Of a DNA stretch of 10,515 nt, positions 1-6,775 are shown in pieces. Position 1 is the first letter of the stretch; every line of letters begins with the position of its first letter. Under the pieces are notes generated by a model. The model worked only from the letters and a program-made list of their open reading frames with translations, made no database searches and was not told where the DNA came from. The position numbers were made by a program, and so were the translations under genes. The DNA lies in contig DNQP01000003.1 in the NCBI GenBank assembly GCA_003500955.1, positions 2,382 to 12,896 on the forward strand, in the 5' to 3' direction. Origin of the DNA: Curvibacter sp. Its GTDB lineage: Bacteria > Pseudomonadota > Gammaproteobacteria > Burkholderiales > Burkholderiaceae_C.

Positions 1-66
1 ACCCGCCTGCATCTGCTGTGGCTGCTCGGTGCCGGTGCGGTGTTGGGCTGGTTCGGCCTCGTCTGA
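1..66 (+). CDS. C-terminal end of a hydrophobic (probably membrane) protein, partial
   Basis: Frame 1 is open from the window edge to a TGA at 64-66 and gives 21 residues ending LLWLLGAGAVLGWFGLV. The segment is strongly hydrophobic with Gly/Ala spacing, as in the last transmembrane helix of an integral membrane protein such as a transporter. Too little is present to name the family. The next gene starts 14 nt downstream on the same strand, so the two are probably co-transcribed. Confidence 0.55.
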   Translation, partial: TRLHLLWLLGAGAVLGWFGLV

Positions 67-80
67 GCAGCGCCCAGACC

Positions 81-911
81 ATGTCCGCGCCACTGCCCAC
101 GCTCAACCTATTCGGCGCCGGTCGGGTCGGCAAGACACTGGGACGGCTCTGGCAGCAGGCCGGTGTGCTGCAGGTCCAGGATGTGCTGACCACCAGTATT
201 GCGAGCGCGCAGGCGGCGGTGGACTTCATCGGTGCCGGCCGTGCCGTCGCCACGCCCGCGCAGATGCGGCCCGCCGATCTCTGGCTGCTGGCCGTGCCCG
301 ACCGGCAGATCGCCGCCAGCGCACAGACCTTGGCAGCCCTCGGCCTGCCGCCGGCCCTGGCCTTCCACGCCAGCGGTGCGCTGGCCGCGGCCGAACTTGC
401 ACCGCTGCAGGCCAGGGGCTGGCACTGCGCCAGCGCGCATTGCATCCTGAGCTTCGCTGATCCAGCCACGGCCCAGCAGCAGTTCCACGGCACCGTCTGC
501 GCGCTCGAGGGCGACACGGCGGCCACGCAGCAGCTCAAGCCTCTCCTCACCGACCTCGGCGCGCAATGCTTCGCACTGGCCTCCGAGCACAAGCTGCTCT
601 ACCACGCGGCGGCCGTCTGGGCCACCAACTTCCTGCCGGTGCTGCAGGCCAACGCCGAAGCCCTGTGGCAACGCAGCGGCCTGCCGGCCGAACTGCTGCC
701 CGGTCTGCGCGAGCGACTGCTGCACAACGCCGTGGACAACCTGCTGGCCCTGGGCCCGGCTGCGGCACTCACCGGCCCGGCCGCGCGTGGCGACACGGCC
801 CTGGTCGAACGCCAGGGCCAGGCGATCACGGCGCTCGATGCAGAGGCAGGCGCCGCCTATGCCGCGCTCAGCGCCATGGCGGCCCGCCTGGCACGCGACA
901 GACAGCTCTGA
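81..911 (+). CDS. Rossmann-like and DUF2520 domain protein
   Basis: This 276-residue protein begins with a beta-strand and a nucleotide-binding glycine motif, GAGRVG at residues 12-17, typical of an NAD(P)-binding Rossmann fold. A second half matches the DUF2520 type: FHASGAL at 95-101, a Ser-Ala-His at 118-120, the helix KLLYHAAAVWATNFLP from 171, and LTGPAARGD at 230-238. Known members resemble ketopantoate reductase and 6-phosphogluconate dehydrogenase-like enzymes, but the substrate is not established, so I call it a putative NAD(P)-dependent oxidoreductase-like protein. No signal peptide or membrane segment is seen, so it should be cytoplasmic. I chose the ATG at 81 because the Rossmann strand begins six residues later; an upstream in-frame extension to about 18 would overlap the preceding gene. 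The ribosome-binding site is weak, which fits translation coupled to the upstream gene. Confidence 0.88.
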   Translation: MSAPLPTLNLFGAGRVGKTLGRLWQQAGVLQVQDVLTTSIASAQAAVDFIGAGRAVATPAQMRPADLWLLAVPDRQIAASAQTLAALGLPPALAFHASGALAAAELAPLQARGWHCASAHCILSFADPATAQQQFHGTVCALEGDTAATQQLKPLLTDLGAQCFALASEHKLLYHAAAVWATNFLPVLQANAEALWQRSGLPAELLPGLRERLLHNAVDNLLALGPAAALTGPAARGDTALVERQGQAITALDAEAGAAYAALSAMAARLARDRQL

Positions 912-936
912 AGACACGGGCCTGCCCCTGTCCACC

Positions 937-951
937 GTGACCTTTTGTCAC
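937..951. promoter_or_regulatory. Palindrome upstream of the AsmA gene, possible operator
   Basis: The sequence GTGAC-CTTTT-GTCAC is a perfect 5-bp inverted repeat with a 5-nt centre, 55 nt before the AsmA start and in the only sizeable gap (95 nt) between the DUF2520 and AsmA genes. It contains a -35-like TTGTCA at 945-950, but no convincing -10 lies 16-18 nt downstream. A near copy (13 of 15 bases) occurs at 7711-7725. Function is inferred only. Confidence 0.35.
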
Positions 952-1006
952 CTCTGTGTACCGGGTGCTGCGTTATCCTCGACGACGTCTTCTTCCCGGG
1001 TTCGCC

Positions 1007-3007
1007 ATGAAAAAAGTCCTCAAGTACCTGCTCATCGCCCTCGGCGTCTTCGTTACCCTGGTGATCGCGGTCGTGGCCTATGTTGCCGCCACCTTCAACC
1101 CCAACGACTACAAGCCCCAGCTGATCCAGCTCGTGCAGGACAAGACTGGGCGCACCCTGGCCATCCCTGGAGAGATCCGCCTGACCTTCTTCCCGCGCAT
1201 CGGTGCCGAGCTCGGCCAGATCTCGCTGTCCGAGCCGCGCAGCCCCCAGGTCTTCGCCGCCGCGCAGCAGCTGCGCGTCTCGGTCGCCCTGCTGCCCCTG
1301 CTGAAGAAAGAGGTGCGCGTGGACCGTGTGCTGATCGACGGGCTGGACGTGAAGCTGGCGCGTGACGCGCGCGGCCGCTTCAATTTCGACGACCTGCTCC
1401 AGAGCGCGCCTGACGCCGCGCCGCCGGCTGCCCAGCCTGCCGATGCGGGCAGCAAGACGGCCCTGCCCCGCTTCGACATCGACGGCATCACCCTGAGCCG
1501 CGCGCGCCTCGACTACCGCGACGCCACCAGCGGCCAGCAGCTGCAGATTGCCCCGCTCGAATTCAACACCGGCCCCGTCCGCGATGGCCAGCGCGCCCAG
1601 CTCGCGCTCGACGCCACGCTCAGCGGCCAGCAACCCGCGCTGGCGCTCAAGCTCGGCCTGCGCACGGCCTACACACCCGCGCTGGCCCAGCAGCAGATCA
1701 AGCTCGACACGGTCGAGTTCACGCTCAACGGTGCGGCTGCCGGGCTCCAGGACCTGCAGCTCAAGCTGGGCCTGGCCCAGGCCGAGGCCTCGGCCAGCAA
1801 GGTCGACGCCCAGGGCCTGACGCTGGAGCTCAACGCCCCCAATCCCGCGGGCGGCAGCCTGAGCCTCAAGGCCCAGGGCCAGGCCAGCGTGGACCTGGCG
1901 CGCGAGGCCGTGCAACTGGCCCTGGACGGATCACTCGACAGCACCACGCTGGCGCTCAAGGCCGGTGTGCAGAAATTTGCCCAGCCCGCCATCCGCTTCG
2001 ATCTGGCCCTGGGTGACCTCGATGCCGACCGCTACCTGCCCAAGAGCCAGCCGGCGGCAGCACCCACAGCCGGCGCTCCGGCCCCGGCCGGCCCCGAGCC
2101 CGATATCGATCTTTCCGCCCTGAAGGGACTGGACCTCAACGGTGCGCTCAAGATCGCCACACTCAAGATCATGAACGTCCAGACCACGGGGCTGCGCCTG
2201 CAACTCAAGGCCCGCAACGGCCGCGCCGAACTCAACCCCGTCACGGCCTCGCTCTACGGCGGCGGCGTCAACGGCAGCCTCGTGGCCGACGCCGCGGGCG
2301 CCCAGCGCCTGGCAGCCAAGCTGGACCTGCGCGGCATCCAGATCGGCCCGCTGATGAAAGACGCGCTGGACCAGCGTCCGCTGGAAGGACGCGGCAACGT
2401 GGCGCTGGACCTCAGCACCGGCGGCAACACGGTCACCCAATTCAAGCGCAAACTCAACGGCACGGTCGGCGTGCAACTGACTGACGGCTCGCTCAACGGC
2501 GTCGACATCGCGGGCATGCTGCGCAATGCCAAAGCCAGGCTCGGCGGCGGCAGCCAGGAAGGCCAGGCCTCGGGCCAGCAGAAGACCGATTTCACGGAGT
2601 TCGGCGCCAGCCTCAAGATCACCGATGGCGTGGCCCGCAACGACGACCTCGCGGCCAAGACCCCGTTGCTGCGTCTGGGCGGTGCCGGCACGGTCTGGAT
2701 CCCCGAAGACCGGCTGGACTACACCGTCAAGGCCACCGTCGTCCCCACCCTGCAGGGCCAGGGCGGCCCCGAGCTGGACCAGCTGCGCGGCCTGACCATA
2801 CCCGTGCGCCTGAGCGGCCCCTATACCGATCTGAAATGGAAGCTCGACTTCGGCGGCATCGCCGGCCAGCGCAAGGCCGAGCTCAAGGAAGAGACGAAAC
2901 AGAAGCTCGACGCCGCCAGGGAAAAGCTGGACACGAAAAAGGATGCGGCCCGCGAAGAGCTCAAGGACAAGGCGGGCGACAAGCTCAGGAACCTGCTGAA
3001 ACGCTGA
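1007..3007 (+). CDS. AsmA family protein
   Basis: This 666-residue protein starts MKKVLKY followed by a single hydrophobic helix (about residues 6-28), an inner-membrane anchor that leaves the rest in the periplasm. The N-terminal AsmA domain follows (FNPNDYKPQLIQLVQDKTGR at 30-49, then GEIRLTFFPRIG at 55-66). After a long beta-rich middle and an Ala/Pro linker near 345-365 comes the conserved AsmA C-terminal region, with LNGTVGVQLTDGSLNGVDIA around 482-501. AsmA proteins belong to the wider group of bridge-like lipid-transfer and outer-membrane-homeostasis factors; the exact cargo is unknown here. The last 45 residues or so form a highly charged Lys/Glu/Arg helix (KEETKQKLDAAREKLD and on), which may be a coiled coil. 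I chose the ATG at 1007 because it starts the basic-then-hydrophobic anchor; the Shine-Dalgarno is poor. The gene ends 21 nt before an intrinsic terminator. Confidence 0.9.
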   Translation: MKKVLKYLLIALGVFVTLVIAVVAYVAATFNPNDYKPQLIQLVQDKTGRTLAIPGEIRLTFFPRIGAELGQISLSEPRSPQVFAAAQQLRVSVALLPLLKKEVRVDRVLIDGLDVKLARDARGRFNFDDLLQSAPDAAPPAAQPADAGSKTALPRFDIDGITLSRARLDYRDATSGQQLQIAPLEFNTGPVRDGQRAQLALDATLSGQQPALALKLGLRTAYTPALAQQQIKLDTVEFTLNGAAAGLQDLQLKLGLAQAEASASKVDAQGLTLELNAPNPAGGSLSLKAQGQASVDLAREAVQLALDGSLDSTTLALKAGVQKFAQPAIRFDLALGDLDADRYLPKSQPAAAPTAGAPAPAGPEPDIDLSALKGLDLNGALKIATLKIMNVQTTGLRLQLKARNGRAELNPVTASLYGGGVNGSLVADAAGAQRLAAKLDLRGIQIGPLMKDALDQRPLEGRGNVALDLSTGGNTVTQFKRKLNGTVGVQLTDGSLNGVDIAGMLRNAKARLGGGSQEGQASGQQKTDFTEFGASLKITDGVARNDDLAAKTPLLRLGGAGTVWIPEDRLDYTVKATVVPTLQGQGGPELDQLRGLTIPVRLSGPYTDLKWKLDFGGIAGQRKAELKEETKQKLDAAREKLDTKKDAAREELKDKAGDKLRNLLKR

Positions 3008-3028
3008 AGCCTGATGTCACGTTACGAC

Positions 3029-3055
3029 AAAAAGCAACCAAATGGTTGCTTTTTT
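3029..3055 (+). terminator. Rho-independent terminator after the AsmA gene
   Basis: The core GCAACC-AAAT-GGTTGC (3034-3049) is a perfect 6-bp stem with a 4-nt loop. It is extended by AAAAA upstream pairing with TTTTT downstream and followed by a T run to 3055. It lies 21 nt after the AsmA stop. The A-tract makes it potentially bidirectional. The same core resembles the palindrome at 3081-3096, so it may also be a protein-binding site. Confidence 0.85.
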
Positions 3056-3073
3056 GCTTTTCAGGATCATAAT
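3046..3073 (+). promoter_or_regulatory. Putative sigma70-type promoter of the SRPBCC-ArsR operon
   Basis: A -10 box CATAAT at 3068-3073 (5 of 6 to consensus) is preceded by TTGCTT at 3046-3051 with a 16-nt spacer. The -35 lies inside the right arm of the terminator palindrome. The predicted transcription start, near 3080, falls inside the second palindrome. This arrangement suits repression by the ArsR protein encoded at the end of the operon. Confidence 0.6.
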
Positions 3074-3074
3074 T

Positions 3075-3102
3075 CATTACGCAACCATTTTGTTGCGTAA
3101 TG
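3075..3102. promoter_or_regulatory. Perfect 11-bp inverted repeat, probable operator
   Basis: CATTACGCAAC (3075-3085) and GTTGCGTAATG (3092-3102) are perfect reverse complements around a 6-nt centre. The repeat begins 2 nt after the -10 box and runs into the Shine-Dalgarno GGAGG (3102-3106), 8 nt before the first start codon. Its core GCAACCATTTTGTTGC matches the terminator core at 13 of 16 positions, with centres 47 bp apart. The likely ligand is the dimeric ArsR-type regulator at 4061-4408 (inference). Confidence 0.65.
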
Positions 3103-3110
3103 GAGGTCCC

Positions 3111-3575
3111 ATGGAGCACTATCGCCAGAGCCTGCTGATCCAGGCCCGCCCCGCCGTCTTGTATGCGGCGCTCACCACCGAGGCCGGCTTGCGCGGCTGG
3201 TGGACACAGGACTGTGACGTCGCGCGCGTCCCGGGCGACACCCATCGCATGCGCTTCGGTCCTCACCACAAGGATCTGCGCGTGGAACAGCTGCAGGCGG
3301 AGCACCTGGTCCGCTGGCGCTGCACCGGGGCCCTGATCGACCTGCCCGAACTCAGCCGCAAGGACGAATGGATCGGCACCGAGCTCGTGTTCCGCCTCGA
3401 AGCCCAGGGCGAGGGGCAGACCCGGCTCCACTTCGAGCATCTGGGCCTGGTCCCGGCCATCGAGTGCTACGAGGTCTGCGCGCAGGGCTGGCAGCATTTT
3501 CTTGCCAGCCTGCAACAGTACGCCGAAACCGGCCGCGGCATGCCCCACGCGCTGGCCGACAGCTGCGCCCAGTGA
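3111..3575 (+). CDS. SRPBCC (START/AHSA1-like) domain protein, first of two
   Basis: This 154-residue protein is essentially one SRPBCC helix-grip domain. It has the usual opening strand and helix (IQARPAVLYAALTTEAGLRGWWT, residues 9-31), a central run of beta-strands, and a long C-terminal helix beginning CYEVCAQGWQHFLASL. Members form a hydrophobic ligand cavity; the ligand here cannot be read from sequence. No signal peptide is present. I chose the ATG at 3111 because GGAGG stands 4 nt before it; an in-frame ATG at 3042 lies inside the terminator and upstream of the promoter's -10 box. The gene opens an operon with a second SRPBCC gene (28 nt later) and an ArsR regulator. SRPBCC genes beside this ArsR type are common and are often labelled activators of Hsp90 ATPase, a name that should not be read as a proven role. 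Confidence 0.85.
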   Translation: MEHYRQSLLIQARPAVLYAALTTEAGLRGWWTQDCDVARVPGDTHRMRFGPHHKDLRVEQLQAEHLVRWRCTGALIDLPELSRKDEWIGTELVFRLEAQGEGQTRLHFEHLGLVPAIECYEVCAQGWQHFLASLQQYAETGRGMPHALADSCAQ

Positions 3576-3603
3576 ACCCTATATCCCACGCAAAAGGACC
3601 CGC

Positions 3604-4080
3604 ATGAACGCAACATCGCCCCCCACCGACCGCATCGAGCGCCAGATCCTGATCCACGCCCCGCGCGCGCGGGTCTGGCAGGCCCTGACCACGGCCGAGG
3701 CATTCGGCACCTGGTTCGGCGCCAGGCTCCAGGGACAGACCTTCGCCCCCGGCCAGCGGGTGCGCGGCCCCATCACCATCTGCAACTTTGAGCACGTCTG
3801 GTTTGACGCGCTGATCGAGCGCATGGAGCCGCCCGAACTCTTTTCCTACCGCTGGCACCCCTATGCCGTGGACCCGGCTGTCGACTACGAACAGGAGGAG
3901 CGCACGCTTGTCACCTTCACGCTGCAGGAAGTCGCGGGGCCCGGCACCCTGCTGACCGTGGTTGAATCAGGGTTCGACAAGCTGTCGCCACAGCGCCGTC
4001 TGGAGGCCTTCCCCATGAACGACCGAGGCTGGGCCGCCCAGCTCGACAATATCGCACGCCATGTCACCCCATCGCACTGA
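3604..4080 (+). CDS. SRPBCC (AHSA1-like) domain protein, second of two
   Basis: This 158-residue protein contains a typical AHSA1-type SRPBCC domain: IERQILIHAPRARVWQALT near residues 10-28, the TTAEAFGTWFGA segment after it, a FSYRWHP strand around 81-87, and a closing helix RGWAAQLDNIARHV. It shares fold and opening pattern with the upstream gene but little identity beyond that, so the pair looks like divergent paralogues, not a recent duplication. AAAAGGA stands before the ATG at 3604. Its last 20 nt overlap the start of the ArsR gene, which implies translational coupling. In this family such genes are usually the main partner of the adjacent ArsR regulator, and may bind or act on a small hydrophobic compound; that part is inference. 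Confidence 0.87.
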   Translation: MNATSPPTDRIERQILIHAPRARVWQALTTAEAFGTWFGARLQGQTFAPGQRVRGPITICNFEHVWFDALIERMEPPELFSYRWHPYAVDPAVDYEQEERTLVTFTLQEVAGPGTLLTVVESGFDKLSPQRRLEAFPMNDRGWAAQLDNIARHVTPSH

Positions 4081-4408
4081 TACCGCATCCACCCGCCCGG
4101 CCCTGGCGCGCGTCTTCGCTGCCCTGGGCGACCCCACGCGCCTGCAGCTCGTGACCGTGCTCTGCGCCAGCGGCGCCCTGTCCATTGCCCAGCTCACAGC
4201 CCACACCGACATCAGCCGCCAGGCCGTGAGCAAGCATCTGCAGGTGCTGACCGAGGCCGGGGTGGTGCATGGCCTCAAGCTGGGCCGCGAAAGGCTCTGG
4301 CAACTCGACCCGGCGCAACTGGAAGAAGCGCGCCGGGCACTCGATGAGATCGGCCGTCAGTGGGACGCCGCCCTCGGACGGCTCAAGAACTTCGTGGAAG
4401 CTGGCTGA
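4061..4408 (+). CDS. ArsR-type winged-helix transcriptional regulator
   Basis: This 115-residue protein shows the ArsR pattern: FAALGDPTRLQLVTVL at residues 19-34, the helix-turn-helix LSIAQLTAHTDISRQAVSKH at 40-59, and the wing leading to RERLWQLDP. The metal-sensing ELCVCDL-type cysteine motif is absent (only one Cys, at 35), so it is not a classical arsenic or cadmium sensor. The C-terminal helix with WDAALGRLKNFVE is typical of ArsR proteins encoded beside SRPBCC genes. It starts inside the preceding gene (20-nt overlap). Known relatives are homodimeric repressors binding inverted repeats, so autoregulation through the palindromes at 3029-3055 and 3075-3102 is likely. The inducer is unknown. 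It ends 10 nt from the convergent DUF2721 gene, with no clear terminator hairpin between them. Confidence 0.92.
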   Translation: MSPHRTDTASTRPALARVFAALGDPTRLQLVTVLCASGALSIAQLTAHTDISRQAVSKHLQVLTEAGVVHGLKLGRERLWQLDPAQLEEARRALDEIGRQWDAALGRLKNFVEAG

Positions 4409-4418
4409 AGGGCAGGCC

Positions 4419-4868
4419 TCAGTCCTCCGCCTGCCCGAACTTGAGCACGCGCGTGGCGAGCAGGGTCTCGGCGAAGAAGCAGCACAGCGCGGCCATGAAG
4501 CAGCTCACGCCGGCCAGGAAGGCGTAGATCGCGTAGCGGTCCACGCGCAGCGCCGTGGTCTCGCCGAGGAAGAGGATCACGATGGTCAGGCCGATCATGA
4601 AGGCGCACAGCGTGAGCAGGCCGATGGTGCTGTTGGCCAGCCGACCGCGCGTGCGCAGCATGCCCAGTTCCGCGTTCCATTGCGGCGCCAGCACGGGCTC
4701 GGCATCCAGGCGCAGCTTTTCCTCCAGCACCCGGCCGCGGTCGATGATGCGCGACAGCCGCCCGGCCACGGCGCCGATCATGCCGGAGACGGCGGTCAGC
4801 AGGAACACGGGGGCCACGGCCAGCTGGATGCCGTGGGTGACGGTGGCGGATTCGACAAAAACGGCCAT
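4419..4868 (-). CDS. DUF2721 family membrane protein
   Basis: This 149-residue protein has the DUF2721 hallmark near its start, HGIQLAVAPVFLLTAVSGMI (residues 12-31), followed by RLSRIIDRGRVLEEKL (37-52). Three hydrophobic segments are visible at about 15-36, 80-102 and 112-135, consistent with a small inner-membrane protein of unknown function. It is of usual length for the family and appears intact. The ATG at 4868 gives the standard N-terminus. On the minus strand a -10-like GATAAT lies at 4898-4903, but its -35 partner is weak. It is convergent with the ArsR gene and divergent from the caspase-like gene, sharing a 113-nt intergenic region with the latter. Confidence 0.88.
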   Translation of the reverse strand: MAVFVESATVTHGIQLAVAPVFLLTAVSGMIGAVAGRLSRIIDRGRVLEEKLRLDAEPVLAPQWNAELGMLRTRGRLANSTIGLLTLCAFMIGLTIVILFLGETTALRVDRYAIYAFLAGVSCFMAALCCFFAETLLATRVLKFGQAED

Positions 4869-4924
4869 GGCTCTCGGCGTAGAAGTGTTGCGCGCCGATT
4901 ATCACCCCCTCCCACAAACGGGGG

Positions 4925-4953
4925 AAGACAGAACGCCGCTTTGTACCTATAAA
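4925..4953 (+). promoter_or_regulatory. Putative promoter of the hydrolase-caspase gene
   Basis: TATAAA at 4948-4953 (5 of 6 to the -10 consensus) lies 17 nt after AAGACA at 4925-4930 (4 of 6 to the -35 consensus). It is 28 nt upstream of the start codon, with a strong Shine-Dalgarno AGGGGG at 4971-4976. This A/T-rich patch stands out in the GC-rich surroundings. Confidence 0.5.
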
Positions 4954-4981
4954 GACGCAGCGATCATCTCAGGGGGACAAC

Positions 4982-6772
4982 ATGGGCATCCGCATCCTGT
5001 GCATCCACGGCGTCAATACCAACGAGAACGGCGACTGGCTGGCCACCTGGCAGCAGGCCATCCGGGCCTCGGCCACGCGCGCCGGCGTGTCCGCCGGGTC
5101 GCTCGAATTCCATGAGCTGCGCTACAACGCGCGTTTCGAGGCCATCGAACCCGACGCTGCGCTCTACGCCCAGGCCGTCAAGCGCCTGTGGAACAGCTAC
5201 TGGGCGCACCGCCGCGCGCTGGGCCGTGCCGCCGAGAAAGGGCTGGGCACGCTGATCGACAACACCATCGGCATGGTCGCCAAGTGGACCGCCCTGCCCG
5301 CACTGCGCCAGCAGCTGGCCGCCGACCTCGCCCAGGCCATCCACAGCGTCAATCCGCACGTGATCTGCGCCCACAGCCTGGGCTCGCTGATCAGCTACGA
5401 CACCCTGGCCGCGCAACAGGCCCTGGCCCAGGACCGCCTCTACATCACGCTGGGCTCACAGATCGGCCACCCGGCGCTGGCCGAGACCTTCGGCGGCTAC
5501 CTGCGCCCCATCGACACCGTGCGCCACTGGTACCACCTCTTCAATCCGGAAGACGCCGTGCTGACCTGCGAGCTGGACTTCCCCGAAGCGCCCTTCACCC
5601 AGCTCGACACGCATTTCGACGAGTCGGGCCCGCTGGACCACAGCGCCGAGAAATACCTCGAGCACGAAGTCACGGCCGCCAATGTCTGGGCCGGTCTGGC
5701 CCACACCCTGCCGCGCAGCACTGCCCCGGCCCGACCCCGGCCGGGCCCCACCGTCGGTGGCGCGTGGTTCAAGGCCCCGGCCATCCGGCGTCGCAACCCG
5801 CGCAAGCGCCGTGCCCTGCTGATCGGCATCAACGACTACCCGCAACCGGAGAACCGGCTCAACGGCTGCGTCAACGATGTTTTCCAGATGAGCGCCATGC
5901 TGCAGGAACGCGGCTATGCGCCCGAAGAAATCCGGGTGGTGCTGGACGCGCGCGCCACCACGCGCGGCGTGATGGACCGGCTCCAGTGGCTACTCGAGGA
6001 TGTGCGCGCCGGCGACGAGCGCGTGCTCTTCTACTCGGGCCATGGCGCGCAGGTCGCCGCGCTCGATGCCGACGGCGAGCCTGACCACAAGGACGAGGCC
6101 CTGGTCACCCACGACTTCGACTGGAACGGCAACAGCGGCATCACCGACGACATGCTGTCGCGGCTCTACGCCAACCTGCCCTACGAGGCACGCTTCTCCA
6201 TCATCCTCGACTGCTGCCACTCGGGCGGCGTGGCACGCGCCGGCGGCGTGGCCGTCCGTGGCATCAACCCGCCGGACGACGTACGCCACCGCGCCATCGA
6301 ATGGGACGCCAGCAGGCAGATGTGGTTCCCGCGCAAGAGCCTGGACCTGCGCCGCCGCATGGGCAAGGCCACGGCCGAGCAGGTGCAGCGCTACCTGGGC
6401 GATGGCGCCACGCAGAAGCTGGGCCGTGCCGTGAGCCGCTGGAGCGACACACCCGCGGCCTTCCAGGCCGCCTCGCGCCGCCTGGGCCACCACGGTCCCT
6501 ACAACCCCGTCATCCTCGCCGCCTGCCGCGAGGACCAGTACGCCTACGAGTACACGCACGGCTCCGTGCCCTACGGCGCACTGACCTTCATGCTGATCCA
6601 GCAGCTGCGCGCCAGCGGCGGGCGCAAGACGCTGGAAGCCATCGTCGAGCAGTGCAACAGCGTGCTCAAGAGCAAGCTAGGCTACGAACAGCAGGCCCAG
6701 CTCTACCGCCCGCGGGAACACCGGCAGACCCATTTCCCGGGCAAGGTCCCGTCCGCGAAAAAGAAAGCCTGA
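4982..6772 (+). CDS. Alpha/beta-hydrolase fused to a caspase-like (peptidase C14) domain
   Basis: This 596-residue protein has two catalytic halves. Residues 1-240 resemble a lipase/esterase-type alpha/beta-hydrolase: the strand ILCIHGVNT (5-13), nucleophile elbow AHSLG with Ser132, a candidate acid Asp191 in NPEDAV, and a candidate His220 in LDHSAEKYL. Residues 276-596 are a caspase/metacaspase-like protease: RALLIGINDYP (277-287), the histidine in YSGHG (His354) and the cysteine in DCCHSG (Cys412), then a small-subunit-like segment with ILAACREDQYAYE (511-523). Both active sites look complete. An Arg/Pro-rich linker (about 245-277, ending IRRRNPRKRR) joins them; metacaspase-type enzymes cut after Arg or Lys, so self-cleavage is conceivable (inference). 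No signal peptide or membrane helix is seen, so it is probably cytoplasmic. It is a single-gene unit with its own promoter and Shine-Dalgarno; its stop is 3 nt from the convergent DUF3820 gene. Substrates and biological role are unknown. Confidence 0.88.
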   Translation: MGIRILCIHGVNTNENGDWLATWQQAIRASATRAGVSAGSLEFHELRYNARFEAIEPDAALYAQAVKRLWNSYWAHRRALGRAAEKGLGTLIDNTIGMVAKWTALPALRQQLAADLAQAIHSVNPHVICAHSLGSLISYDTLAAQQALAQDRLYITLGSQIGHPALAETFGGYLRPIDTVRHWYHLFNPEDAVLTCELDFPEAPFTQLDTHFDESGPLDHSAEKYLEHEVTAANVWAGLAHTLPRSTAPARPRPGPTVGGAWFKAPAIRRRNPRKRRALLIGINDYPQPENRLNGCVNDVFQMSAMLQERGYAPEEIRVVLDARATTRGVMDRLQWLLEDVRAGDERVLFYSGHGAQVAALDADGEPDHKDEALVTHDFDWNGNSGITDDMLSRLYANLPYEARFSIILDCCHSGGVARAGGVAVRGINPPDDVRHRAIEWDASRQMWFPRKSLDLRRRMGKATAEQVQRYLGDGATQKLGRAVSRWSDTPAAFQAASRRLGHHGPYNPVILAACREDQYAYEYTHGSVPYGALTFMLIQQLRASGGRKTLEAIVEQCNSVLKSKLGYEQQAQLYRPREHRQTHFPGKVPSAKKKA

Positions 6773-6775
6773 TGT

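Noticed and set aside
857..1915. A long minus-strand open frame opposite the AsmA gene
   Set aside because: It is composed of Gly/Leu/Glu/Gln/Arg repeats typical of antisense reading of G/C-biased codons, with no recognisable domain; AsmA on the plus strand has clear motifs.
3042..3110. Upstream in-frame start extending the first SRPBCC protein by 23 residues
   Set aside because: It begins inside the terminator stem and upstream of the predicted transcription start, and a good GGAGG sits before the ATG at 3111.
4905..4924. CCCCC...GGGGG inverted repeat upstream of the caspase-like gene; CCCCCT also complements its Shine-Dalgarno AGGGGG
   Set aside because: The stem is only 5 bp with a 10-nt loop and lies upstream of the predicted promoter, so it would not be in the transcript; homopolymer runs like this are common by chance in GC-rich DNA.
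4982..6772. Interpretation of the caspase-like gene as part of a multi-gene defence island
   Set aside because: Neighbours are housekeeping-type or unknown genes (DUF2721, DUF3820, yciH), with no nuclease, cyclase, toxin or mobile-element gene nearby; a defence role remains only a possibility for the single gene.
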